NCBI RefSeq assembly: GCF_023898315.1
Contig: NC_064617.1
Span: forward strand, 718,473,202-718,537,201
Direction of reading: 5' to 3'
Length of the DNA: 64,000 nt
DNA from: Schistocerca nitens
Taxonomy: Eukaryota; Arthropoda; Insecta; Orthoptera; Acrididae
Below are positions 55,151 to 64,000 of the stretch, piece after piece. Under the pieces are notes generated by a model. It was not told where the DNA came from. It saw only the letters and a program-made list of their open reading frames with translations, and searched no databases. A program made the translations under genes and the position numbers. The stretch's first letter is position 1, and every line of letters begins with the position of its first letter.

Positions 55151-55656
55151 CACACATGTTGAGGTTAGCACCATTGTTTCCTTCATTACGAGCACGAGCA
55201 ACCCAACATCACACATTACAAACGTCGATATAATCATCACCTTACACAGCTTTCATTCCTCTGTGGATTTCAATTGGAGGCGCTTTTCTGCGATTAGAAA
55301 CACGATTATAGCACTCTGTCTCTCACGCATCGACATAATTACCTTACCCACTGCCATGTTACATACTACAATTCGGAGGCCTCTAGCAGCAGAGAGTTGT
55401 AAATTAACGGCTGCGAAACAGGAAGGTCTAGCGAGTAATATGCATGAAATATAATACGTTAACCGATACTGAGAACAGAATAAAAAATTTGGAGGCATTA
55501 GTCTTCAGCAAGCCCTCGTAGAATTGTTTCTGAGTGGATTTATTGAAAACGGGGAAAACATGCATCTCTATCTTACAGAGCAACGGAATCACTTTTTAAT
55601 GCGCTGGAGCAGAGACTTCATCACGTCGACAGCTCCAACCTCGTCAAGAAGTATTG
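55151..55656. other. Unassigned sequence
   Basis: Short open frames on both strands (55253-55498 and 55263-55454) overlap one another and show no motif. Confidence 0.4.
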
Positions 55657-55669
55657 AATAAACATTTGC

Positions 55670-55881
55670 GCCGGCCAGGGTGGCCGAGCGGTTCTAGGCG
55701 CTACAGTCTGGAACCGCGCGACAGCTACGGTCTCAGGTTCGAATCCTGCCTCGGGCATGGATGTGTGTGATGTGCTTGGGTTAGTTAGGTTTAAGTAGTT
55801 CTAAGTCCTAGGGGACTGATGACCTCAGAAGTTAAGTCCCATAGTGCTCAGAGCCAAAAAAATAAAAATAAAAAATAAATA
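55670..55881 (+). mobile_element. SINE with A-rich tail and 13-bp target-site duplication
   Basis: GCCGGCCAGGGTGGCCGAGC head, B box GGTTCGAATCC, normal body, but the 3' end stops at CTCAGAGCC and is followed by (AAATAAAAAT)-like repeats. Duplications AATAAACATTTGC lie at 55657-55669 and 55882-55894. Confidence 0.93.
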
Positions 55882-55894
55882 AATAAACATTTGC

Positions 55895-56189
55895 TTGAAA
55901 CCACACCTCATGTACGTAATACATAGCGTCTGTGCAACGTGGTTTGAGCAACCTCGGCAGTAGCTGATTGGAAAGTCATGTACGAGTTCGGTGATTCAAA
56001 CTGAAATTAGGCCAAAGTTACACAGAACATCCAGTACAATTATAGAATTTTTCAGCATCAGTTTAATATTGTCTGTCTAGCTTGTTGAACAACATTAGTT
56101 CATGCATCTCATTTACGAAACTTAAACTGCTTATTAACTGCAACCATCAACAGAGAGTGTAAACTAATATAAATTTTTCAGAAATTTGT
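55895..56189. other. Unassigned sequence
   Basis: Nothing recognised. Confidence 0.4.
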
Positions 56190-56515
56190 ACAAGTAATGG
56201 GAATTTGTAATTTCGTGTGTTTGGGTTATAAACAGAAACACAAGGTAAACGGTGGATTTTCGTATAAACAATGCAATAGTCTTGCAAAACGAAGATGAAC
56301 AGAAATCTGTATGAATAATGCAAAATTATAATGTCGTGTATTCGGATTATAAACAGAAAAAAGTGATAAACGACGGATTTTTGTATAAACAATTCAATGT
56401 ATAAATAATGGACAATTATAATTTCGTGTGTTTGGATTATAAACAGAAACACGTGGTAAACGACGGATTTTCGTATAAATAATGGAATAGTCTTGCAAAA
56501 CGAAGGCGAACGTAC
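56190..56515. repeat. Minisatellite, about three irregular units
   Basis: Units contain TTTCGTGTGTTTGGATTATA, AACAGAAACACGTGGTAAAC, GACGGATTTTCGTATAAA, and in the outer two also TAGTCTTGCAAAACGAAG. The repeats of the GTGT-TT-GG-TTATAAACAG phrase start near 56214, 56333 and 56425, with spacing of about 119 and 92; the middle unit lacks the last part. The 128-residue open frame on the minus strand across it reflects the repeat. Confidence 0.85.
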
Positions 56516-58124
56516 TGTAATCTGTAACAACATGCATTCGCAGGAGAAACAATATATAAAGTTTCATTAACTTACTCGATGACTGTTAATTCACGATACA
56601 TTTAGGCAAGCGTAGTGTTTTTGATATAGTTGTAGAACTAGTTGACGGTCACGTTACTGTATTTAATTTGTGCTTGTTGTAAGCTTGAATTTGGGTGGTT
56701 CCGAAATTTGGCGTTATACTGGCTACGATTCCGTGCAATTTTTGGAGTTCATAACGTTCTGTGCATTCTCTAAGAATTGTTGATGGTTGTGCTATAGAGG
56801 GGGCGACTATAGTCTGCCATCGTTCCGGTAAACAATAGAGAGTTTATCGCAGGGACTGTGAGTGTAAGAGTGTTTCTGGCAGTGACAAATTCAGGCAGCC
56901 ATGTAATCCGGCTGTACTGTCATTAAGTCTTAGTGCACTCGGTTAAGCGGCCAATAGATATTTATGTTGCAAAATGATCAATACCATGTAGAAAACGCAA
57001 ATCATTTTTAAAACTGCCAAAGTCTTATTTTGGTGTACTGAATAAAATTTCCCGAAGGGTGACGTTAAAACATTTTCATAAGTTTCCACATATTATTAAG
57101 TGTTCACTGGTAATATTAATAGAAGCGATCAGTACCCAACTACTGAATAAATTCATTATAATTGACTAAAAAAAAACTTTTTATGGCGACAATCTGCCGC
57201 ACTGGTTATTGTCCGCTGGAATAAGTGTACCATTAATTTTGGATTTTCCGCTACCCAGAGCGTGAACAGTATCTGAACTAGAAGGGCAACTCATTTTAGA
57301 TTCACGGTGAAGGCGAAATATTTTCGAGATTTTACGATAAATATGTACCCTTGATACCACTTGAGTATCCATTACCTGTTCCGTATTTCTGCAAATTGAC
57401 ACTCAATTGATGTTTTTCTGCATGACGAGACAAGAAGCGGTTTACGTCCCTGTTGTTATACTGTAACCCGCCAAACGAAAATATTTGAATTACACAGTCA
57501 CAACTTTCGTCTAATACATATACCTTCTAAAAATACAGAGGGTCACACTTTGAAATGCTGGCGGGGGGGGGGGGGGGGGGGAGGAAGGGGAAGGAGCGAG
57601 GGAGTGCTCCCTCTGCCCCTCCTCCTTGTCCCTACGTTGCTGGTCTTATCTGAGCATAAGCTGTACACGATACTAGAGTGTGCTCTGAGTTCGCGGAGCA
57701 GTACGCGTTGAGACCCAAGGAGCAGCTGCCTGCGCGACTGTTATACCTGCAGGTCTGTTCCTGCCGGGACCAGCCTCTTTTGAAAAGACAAGCCAACTGC
57801 TGGGCTGGGCCGCTCCAGCTGAATGGAGAGACCTCTGTTCCCTTCTCCCTTCTAACCGACCGTTAGGGTGGGGGCTGCCAACGAAACCACTGGACACAAC
57901 GCCACGAAACCTGTGTGCGGAAGCGGTGAAAACTACGCTGTGCCACAGCGTTAATAAAATTAAAACGCAGTAACCGGTTATAGCACAACACAGTGTATGT
58001 ATGAATACACATAACACTGTCATCCTCATTGTGTAGAAATCAGTACGAAATGCAAACAAATAAAAGTCTTCAATACAGCAGCATCCTGCCAAATGCTTAG
58101 CAATATACTATTTTATAAACTAAC
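56516..58124. other. Unassigned region with a poly-G tract
   Basis: No supported gene. Poly-G at 57564-57581 is followed by a GGAAGGGGAAGG purine stretch and C/T-rich sequence. The GC-rich block 57640-57900 has overlapping open frames on both strands without a domain. Confidence 0.4.
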
Positions 58125-58860
58125 TAGCTGACCAATCCGGCATACTGCTTGCCAGTTTTCTGTTAGAAATGAAACGTTATGTGTGACCCCGCAGTAGACT
58201 CGTTGTGAGATGATCCCAGATAGTTTCTGCACCCTGGGCGCAGCTGCTTCGGCTGTTTACAACGCGATTTTTTCAAACGCCTCTATGACAACGCCTCTTC
58301 ACAGCTCAAAAGACGGCTACTATTTTCGCCTACAGCCGTTTGCTCTTCGCAGTTGAAAGCTGTCAAAAGCATTGCTAGGTGCCATGGATCTCCTTAAACT
58401 GACTCGACTGTAGTACAGTCTTAGCAGTAAAGAATGATTGTATCAAAACGTCATGCATGTTGTGGAATTTTTTCACGCATTTCAATATTTATGACGTCAT
58501 ATTTCTTGAACTATGTGTCGTACAATGAAGTATTCGTGTAGTTACATTCAGCGGCTTATGTGGATACTGTCTCTGCAAAATGTGTTGCAAATAGTTATTA
58601 AGAAAGAAGTAACAAATTTAAACGTCGTGCACAATGCGGCAGTTTTTCACGCATCTCAGTGTTTATGACGTCATATCTCCAGAACTGTGATAGATAGAGG
58701 GATCTTATTCGCACAGCAATTGTTGTCTGACACTAAGGGACATGTGTACCAAGTTTCATTGAAATCAGTCCAGTGATTTAGGATCGGATGTGGAAAAGAC
58801 AGACATACATACACACTTACATTCACACTTACATAGACCCATTTTATAATATATATATGG
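58125..58860 (+). repeat. Shorter copy of the modular noncoding repeat
   Basis: Begins AACTAGCTGACCAATCCGGC, has modules with GACGTCATATTTCTTGAACT (58493) and GACGTCATATCTCCAGAACT (58667), and ends TGTGTACCAAGTTTCATTG, AAATCAGTCCAGTGATTTAG, GACATACATACACAC and TTTATAATATATAT. It lacks the CT-rich array of the copy at 4248-6030. No coding potential. Confidence 0.6.
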
Positions 58861-58980
58861 ATTTAAATTAGTTGGTGTGTGACGTTTAAGGACCAAAGAT
58901 GTGACGTTCTCGCGAGAAGTACTGTCTATAGCAATTTCCTTGCTGATTAATAGCCACATTATTTTAGCATCTACTCACAT
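58861..58980. other. Short unassigned spacer
   Basis: Nothing recognised between the modular repeat and the LINE remnant. Confidence 0.4.
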
Positions 58981-60430
58981 TAAATTTTTGGGTTTAGATA
59001 TTCGACTGACGTAGCAAAGACATATTAATGACCTTCACCTAAGGTACATAAGAGAATTAAGGTCTTGGAAACTTTCTTTTGCACTGGCTCAGAAGCTGAC
59101 CCTAGTAGCCTCTTACATCTGTATAAACACTTAATTAGGGGCAAGATGCAATATGATTGTATATTGTGTAACTCCCCTCATACGTCAAAACTGAAGACTC
59201 TAGATCGTATAGAATCAGCAGCTTTGCGTATTTATAGAATCTATATTAAGACGACAACCATATCTGTCAAGCAACTGACAATTCCGTCATTCGTTACGAG
59301 ACGAAAACTAATGTGGCCGACACACATTGAGGGTCAGAGAAGCTATCAGTCATCCAGTACATTGAAATTACTTCCATTACTAAATCTCATATAGCCTAAG
59401 TTTTACAGGAAGAAGAAATTCAACGCCTACAGCAATATCACACTATGGTGAAATCCTGTAACATCCGTTAGCATATTGTTGTCATCAGTTTCGCAGCTGA
59501 TATGTGTTGTCAAACGATGTCTCTTCAAAAGTGATTATCACGCAACTACAGGACCCGTACCGCCGAGTTATCTGGGAGCCTCCGCACTGTCAAAACTGGA
59601 TCGTGACTGGCAGGACTGGTTCGGATCGTGACTTGTCGGACTGGTACGAACTGTTCACAGATGGTTCGAGAATGTATATCTCTGCACGAGCTGCTGTCTT
59701 TTGTGACCGAACTCGGTAAGGGCAATCCTTGCTACCAGCAGAAGCGTCGATATTAATCATGGATATTTATGCCATTCATCAAGCTATTCCTTACATAGTT
59801 TGTTTACAAGTCGACGATGTCCTAATATGAACTGACTCGACAAGAGCAGCTGAAGGAAATCCCTTGGCACACGAATACAGCGATAAATCTCAGTGGAACA
59901 AAGGAGCCATGTCAATTGATTCATCTCCATGGAATAATGTGACATGTTGGTATTACGGGCAACGAACGTGCAGACCAACTGGCGAAAATGGTACAACATC
60001 TTCTTCCCACCGACATACCCCTGTCATACAGTGATTTTTCATAATATACTCGCCAAACGAGAAAAAACAGAATGGACGATGTTCGCGAACACTCACCGTT
60101 ACGTCAAACGAACATGGTATTGGGTGATTCAGCAACAGATCCCACACGTCTCTTGCTTTCTCAACAGGGCGCTAACCAGGAAAAGAAATTGTTACTATTA
60201 ACAGACGTCGACTAGGTCATATGAATACCAATAAAACGAAACATTTGTTAAAATTAATACCCTCTCCGGGCCGTGATTCCTGCATCATTGATGCAGTCAT
60301 CCAAAAACAATTACACAGTACAATATTTTTAAAAACTAAAGATTATTTTTCTCTTAGAGTAGCTCTTAGTTCCATGGATAGGTCCATTGCCAATAGTGTT
60401 TGTCGTGCCATCCCTCTCTGTAAATGGTAA
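58981..60430 (+). pseudogene. LINE relic with RNase H domain
   Basis: Frames with many stops spell the end of a LINE ORF2. FLGLDIRLT and ALAQKLTLVASYI (58985-59140) belong to the post-RT region. KTLDRIESAALRIYRIY (59190-59245) matches the usual LINE segment after it. An RNase H domain starts near 59645 with ELFTDGSRMY (first catalytic Asp) and contains HVTGNERADQLAK-type sequence at about 59940-59990 (last Asp region). After that, RTRKNRMDDV-type and FLNRALTRKRN-type residues follow to about 60180. RNase H with this order points to an I-, R1- or LOA-like clade rather than RTE. Inactive. Confidence 0.8.
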
Positions 60431-61109
60431 CTTTAAAATTTATGGAACTTTCCTTATGTTTCGATGTATATAGCTGGATTTTATTGTAACGTGAAGACAG
60501 CTTAGTGTATTTTGTAGACTAATTATCTATCACAGTTGTGTTTTATACTATGTAATGAACTAAGACATATGTCCCGTTTGTAACACTGACTTTTTCAAGA
60601 ACAGTACTGTTTGTAAGCAGCCGACACAACGATCTGCTCAAAACGCAACGATAGAAAATCGCTCTAAAGTTTCTATCTCCCACAAAAATCGAGCAATAAA
60701 TCTGAAATTCACGATACGATATGGATGTCTATACTGTTTCTAAGCTTGTCAAAAATCTCTCTTTAAATTTAATTAGCATCAGAGTTATGTTAATTCTTTG
60801 AAACGAATGATACTTCTCCGGTTGTGAAACAGCTTAAATTTTATCAGGTCACATCTCGAAACCTGTTGAACTGAGTGAAATACCACTCTCTCACTGATTA
60901 CCGAAATAGGTCTCTAGGCAAAGCATCTTTCCAAAGTTGGGTTTAATATGAATAAGCAACGAAAAAAATGTGTTTCATTTTTTTTTTTTTTTTTTTTTTT
61001 GCAGTTTTATCAGTATGTAATTCGTAACATATACGAAGTTTAGTATCTATCTCCTAGAAAATCACGAAAAAATTCTGAAACTCACATATGGTATAGATCT
61101 CCATCGTGT
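60431..61109. other. Unassigned sequence with poly-T
   Basis: AT-rich; a run of about 22 T at 60979-61001. No gene. Confidence 0.45.
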
Positions 61110-61337
61110 ATGCCCCGTGCTACTCTTTCGACTACTTTAAATGCTTATCGTAAGGCACACGAAACTGAATGTCAAGCGAATCTCCGACTGCAACAGCTCA
61201 CCGAGAAATGGCAGGCAGCACAATGCTTTGCGCCGCGAGGTGCCAATACAGTCAAAGCCGAAAACGCCAGCCTCCCAATGGTAAACTGCTGGCGCAAGCG
61301 GTCCAGCATGCTAGCCGACAGGTGCCAGTTAGTTTAA
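61110..61337 (+). pseudogene. Possible Helitron-type repeat-protein fragment
   Basis: A 75-residue frame with RKAHETECQANLRLQQLTEK and WQAAQCFAPRGAN. The 'x-ETE-Q-x-RL' pattern resembles the Arg/Glu-rich repeats near the N-terminus of some insect Helitron-like proteins. Too short to be certain; a chance frame remains possible. Confidence 0.3.
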
Positions 61338-61979
61338 GCTGGACTATATTTTAATGCCGTAGAAAGAAAGTGAACCACTAAAGTAAAATATCAATCAGTT
61401 ACAGCTATCTGCTGTATTCATTTTATGAAAACAGAGTTATCAACGGGTTAGAAACGTTACATTTTCTTCTTCAGGATGAATTGTTTCACATCGAGTGTGG
61501 ATGGTGGAATGCAGTTTTTTTTTCTTTTCTGTGACGACATATAGTATGAATATTTGCATATGAGGGCTCAGTTCTCTAGAAGTGATTCAGAAATTTCAAG
61601 TATGTGTCGACTGAAATTGTCATGTGAGAGTGAGATTTAATTATAAGTCCTGGTATGACTCTTTTCGACTCTCTTAACATTTCGATTTGTTATAGGGCAT
61701 CACATTTCCATAGAGTTTCAACAATAGTCACGAAATTGCCACATAATACCAACTGTGGACACAAACCGTCCCTTTCTTCAGATTAAGCAAATGTCATTTA
61801 AGCACAATGACTTCAAGTATGGCGACGTTCCTTGAAGGACACTACCTTCACAATGATAACCAGCATGTATTTCGAAAACAAGTTTGTGTAATGCAATTCG
61901 CGCCCGCCGTTCATGGTATCCTAAACGCCAGGGATCACTAAATTTTGGAAAAACTTTTGTTTATTTACAACAGTCATAC
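61338..61979. other. Unassigned sequence
   Basis: No gene or element recognised. Confidence 0.4.
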
Positions 61980-61980
61980 G

Positions 61981-62175
61981 GTTCAAATGGCTCTGAGCAC
62001 TATGGGACTTAACATCTGAGGTCATCAGTCCCCTAGAACTTAGAGCTACTTAAACCTAACTAACCTAAGGACATCACACACATCCATGCCCGAGGCAGGA
62101 TGCGAACCTGCGACCGTAGCGGTCGCGCGGTTCCAGACTCAAGCACCTAGAACCGCTCGGCCACACCGGCCGGCC
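61981..62175 (-). mobile_element. Full-length SINE
   Basis: The minus strand starts GCCGGCCGGTGTGGCCGAGC, has GGTTCGCATCC as a changed B box, the normal body, and ends CAGAGCCATTTGAACC. I could not define target-site duplications with confidence. Confidence 0.9.
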
Positions 62176-62940
62176 ACAGCCACATGCACTCAGGGAATAA
62201 ACGAGTTCATACCTATGGTAATATCTAGCTGGTCTGAAGACTTCTCGTTGGGTAGAAAGCATCACGTTACACTAGACGGAGAATCGTCTACAGACAGAAG
62301 CAATTTTGGTTGTGACCCAGGAAAAGGTGATAGAGTTATTACTGGAATGTAATGTGTTAACAGAAAAGCGAGCAATAGCTTACCATCGAAGAATGCTAAA
62401 ACTGCTGTATGCACACGTCAACAATCAGTTTTCCGACTAGCAGGATGATGCAACGTGTTACTATTCATATATTTATTTCTGCTCGTGAGCGTTTCTTCCA
62501 GTAGCTATACTAATTGCTGCACCGTGTATGGTATCAACACGTTTTGTGAAAAATAAAATCTCCCCACGTCTGACTGAGCGCTCTGGTTTAAAAGGTGCGC
62601 TGCGAAAGGGTCGTGTATCATTGTGAAACACCGTGTACTTGCTCCTTGTGACATAGCTGGGTGAGACGGAGGGGACACGTCTGCTCGCTCTTCAATTTGC
62701 AGAAAAGCTATACTGTTCTTGTTGTACAGGCTGTATTATAATGAACAGCGGAAACTGAAAGGGGTGAAATTATGCGGTTGGGCAAAACTATGGAAACACC
62801 AAAAACATAACACAGTGTCATTCCTAATGCGGTGTAAGAAACCCAGACGCTTTGAAAACAGCTTTCAGCCATCTCGGAATGGATAAATATAGATTCTATA
62901 TGGTTTGCAAGGGGACCATCATATACCATTTTTCCTCCAA
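62176..62940. other. Unassigned sequence
   Basis: No supported gene. The open frame 62852-63133 runs through repeat sequence. Confidence 0.4.
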
Positions 62941-62941
62941 A

Positions 62942-63046
62942 ATCTACATCTACATCTACATTCATACTCCGCAAGCCACCCAACGGTGTGTGGCAAGTTT
63001 GGGTAATTATGATGGAGGTGAATACCGATCACACACTCTTCTCTCC
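62942..63046 (-). mobile_element. 3' tail of a LINE with (TGTAGA)n end
   Basis: The minus strand reads GCCACACACCGTTGGGTGGC, TTGCGGAGTATGAATG, then TAGATGTAGATGTAGA. This is the widespread insect LINE 3' end with a TGTAGA-repeat tail, probably of the LINE type whose C-terminus lies at 1580-2160. The Tc1-like element at 63050 is inserted in it. Confidence 0.7.
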
Positions 63047-63049
63047 AAC

Positions 63050-64000
63050 GTACACTACTGGCCATTAAAATTGCTACACCAAGAAGAAATGCAGATGATA
63101 ACGGGTATTCATTGGACAAATATATTATACTAGAACTACCATGTGATTACATTTTCACGCAATTTAGGTGCATAGATCCTGAGAAATCAGTATCCAGAAC
63201 AACCACCTCTGGCCGTAATAACGGCCTTCATACGCCTGGGCATTGAGTCAAACAGCTGCCCATGCAGCTTCAACACGATACCACAGTTCATCAAGAGTAC
63301 TGACTGGCGTATCGTGACGAGCCAGTTGCTCGGCCACCATTGACCAGACGTTTTCAATTGGTGAGAGATCTCGAGAATGTGCTGGCCAGGGCAGGAGTCG
63401 AACATTTTCTGTATCCAGAAACGCCGGTACAGGACCTGCAACATGCGGTCGTGTATTATCCTGCTGAAATGTAGGATTTCGCAGGGATCGAATGAAGGGT
63501 AGAGCCACGGGTCGTAACACATCTGAAATGTAACGTCCACTGTTCAAAGTGCCGTCAATGCGAACAAGAGGTGACCGAGACGTGTAAGCAATGTCACCCA
63601 ATACCATCACGCCGGGTGATACGCCAGTATGGCGATGACGAATACACGGTTCCAACGTGCGTTCACCGCGATGTCGCCAAACACGGATGCGACCGTCATG
63701 ATGCTGTAAACAAAACCTGGATTCATCCGAAAAAATGACGTTTTACCATTCGTGCACCCAGGTTCGTCGTTGTTGAGTACACCATCGCAGGTGCTCCTGT
63801 CTGTGATGCAGCGTCAAGGGTAACCGCAGCCATGGTCTCCGAACTGATAGTCCATGCTGCTGCAAACGTCGTCGAACAGTTCGTGCAGATGGTTATTGTC
63901 TTGCAAACGTTCCCATCTGTTGACTCAGGGATCGAGACGTGGCTGCACGATCCGTTACAGCCATGCATGTCATCTCGACTGCTAGTGATACGAGACCGTT
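63050..64000 (-). mobile_element. Tc1-like transposon, third copy, cut by the window end
   Basis: TA then CACTACTGGCCATTAAAATT at 63048-63069, the same tip as at 24246 and 37941. The 5' end lies beyond position 64000. Confidence 0.9.
63185..64000 (-). pseudogene. Tc1-like transposase, third copy, partial in window
   Basis: The frame 63655-63248 is open over the catalytic core. GVSPGVMVLGDIAY is without the deletion seen in units A and B, QQDNTRPH holds the second catalytic Asp, and SRDLSPIENVW holds the Glu with 34 residues between them (DD34E). After about 63250 the end is shifted: roughly 27 bases are missing near CAAACAGCTGCCC compared with unit A. Upstream (63655-64000) the first Asp region reads VIFSDESRF-like with a frame problem near 63770, where an extra GTT is seen. 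Better preserved than the other two but not clearly intact. Confidence 0.8.

Noticed and set aside
56190..56515. CRISPR-like array
   Set aside because: The repeats are long, irregularly spaced, without unique spacers of constant length, and in insect DNA.

Overview
The window looks like repeat-saturated insect nuclear DNA. My best guess is an acridid grasshopper or locust of the Schistocerca type. The reasons are an abundant tRNA-derived SINE with a tail I associate with that group, RTE-type LINEs ending in (CAA)n, a LINE with a (TGTAGA)n tail, and Tc1, mariner, piggyBac and Gypsy-like relics. I see no host protein-coding gene, no convincing functional tRNA or rRNA gene, and no bacterial features. 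Nearly all coding similarity belongs to broken mobile elements. Species level is a guess and family names come from motifs read by eye.

Layout. 0-23 kb is a mosaic of old fragments: LINE C-termini (0.76-2.16 kb), a Tc1-like element with both inverted repeats (2.16-3.63 kb), a long modular noncoding repeat with a pyrimidine-rich array (4.25-6.03 kb), a piggyBac-like relic (7.6-8.8 kb), a DDE transposase relic (9.2-10.1 kb), a mariner relic abutting an RTE fragment (10.3-11.9 kb), several SINEs with clear target-site duplications, a MITE (16.28-16.58 kb), and RTE 3' and 5' pieces (18.0-19.0 and 21.95-23.15 kb).

The central feature is a direct tandem duplication. Unit A (about 22726-36420) is repeated as unit B (about 36421-50830), nearly identical at a constant offset of about 13.69 kb. 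Each unit holds the 5' leader of an RTE element, a Tc1-like element truncated by a SINE that itself carries a second SINE, a long gene-free stretch, an RTE reverse transcriptase split by a mariner, and a Gypsy-like LTR retrotransposon inserted in that same RTE. The LTR element keeps its 5' LTR, a tRNA-Lys type primer-binding site, gag and protease, but most of pol is deleted. Unit B alone carries a further RTE 3' fragment (50037-50749) with a 12-bp target-site duplication. The end of the LTR element and the rest of the host RTE appear once, after unit B (52003-52480). The duplication is therefore younger than the nested insertions.

53-64 kb returns to scattered elements: SINEs of two families, another RTE leader with a tRNA-like start, a mariner end, a minisatellite, a second copy of the modular repeat, a LINE with RNase H remnants (58.98-60.43 kb), and a third, better preserved Tc1-like copy running off the right end.

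The elements form no pathway. They record an order of events: RTE insertion, then mariner and LTR element into it, pol deletion, tandem duplication, then a recent RTE insertion into unit B. I found no evidence of a new functional system. The most useful observations are the dated nest and duplication, the tRNA-like leader on RTE 5' ends, and the SINE core shared by different heads.
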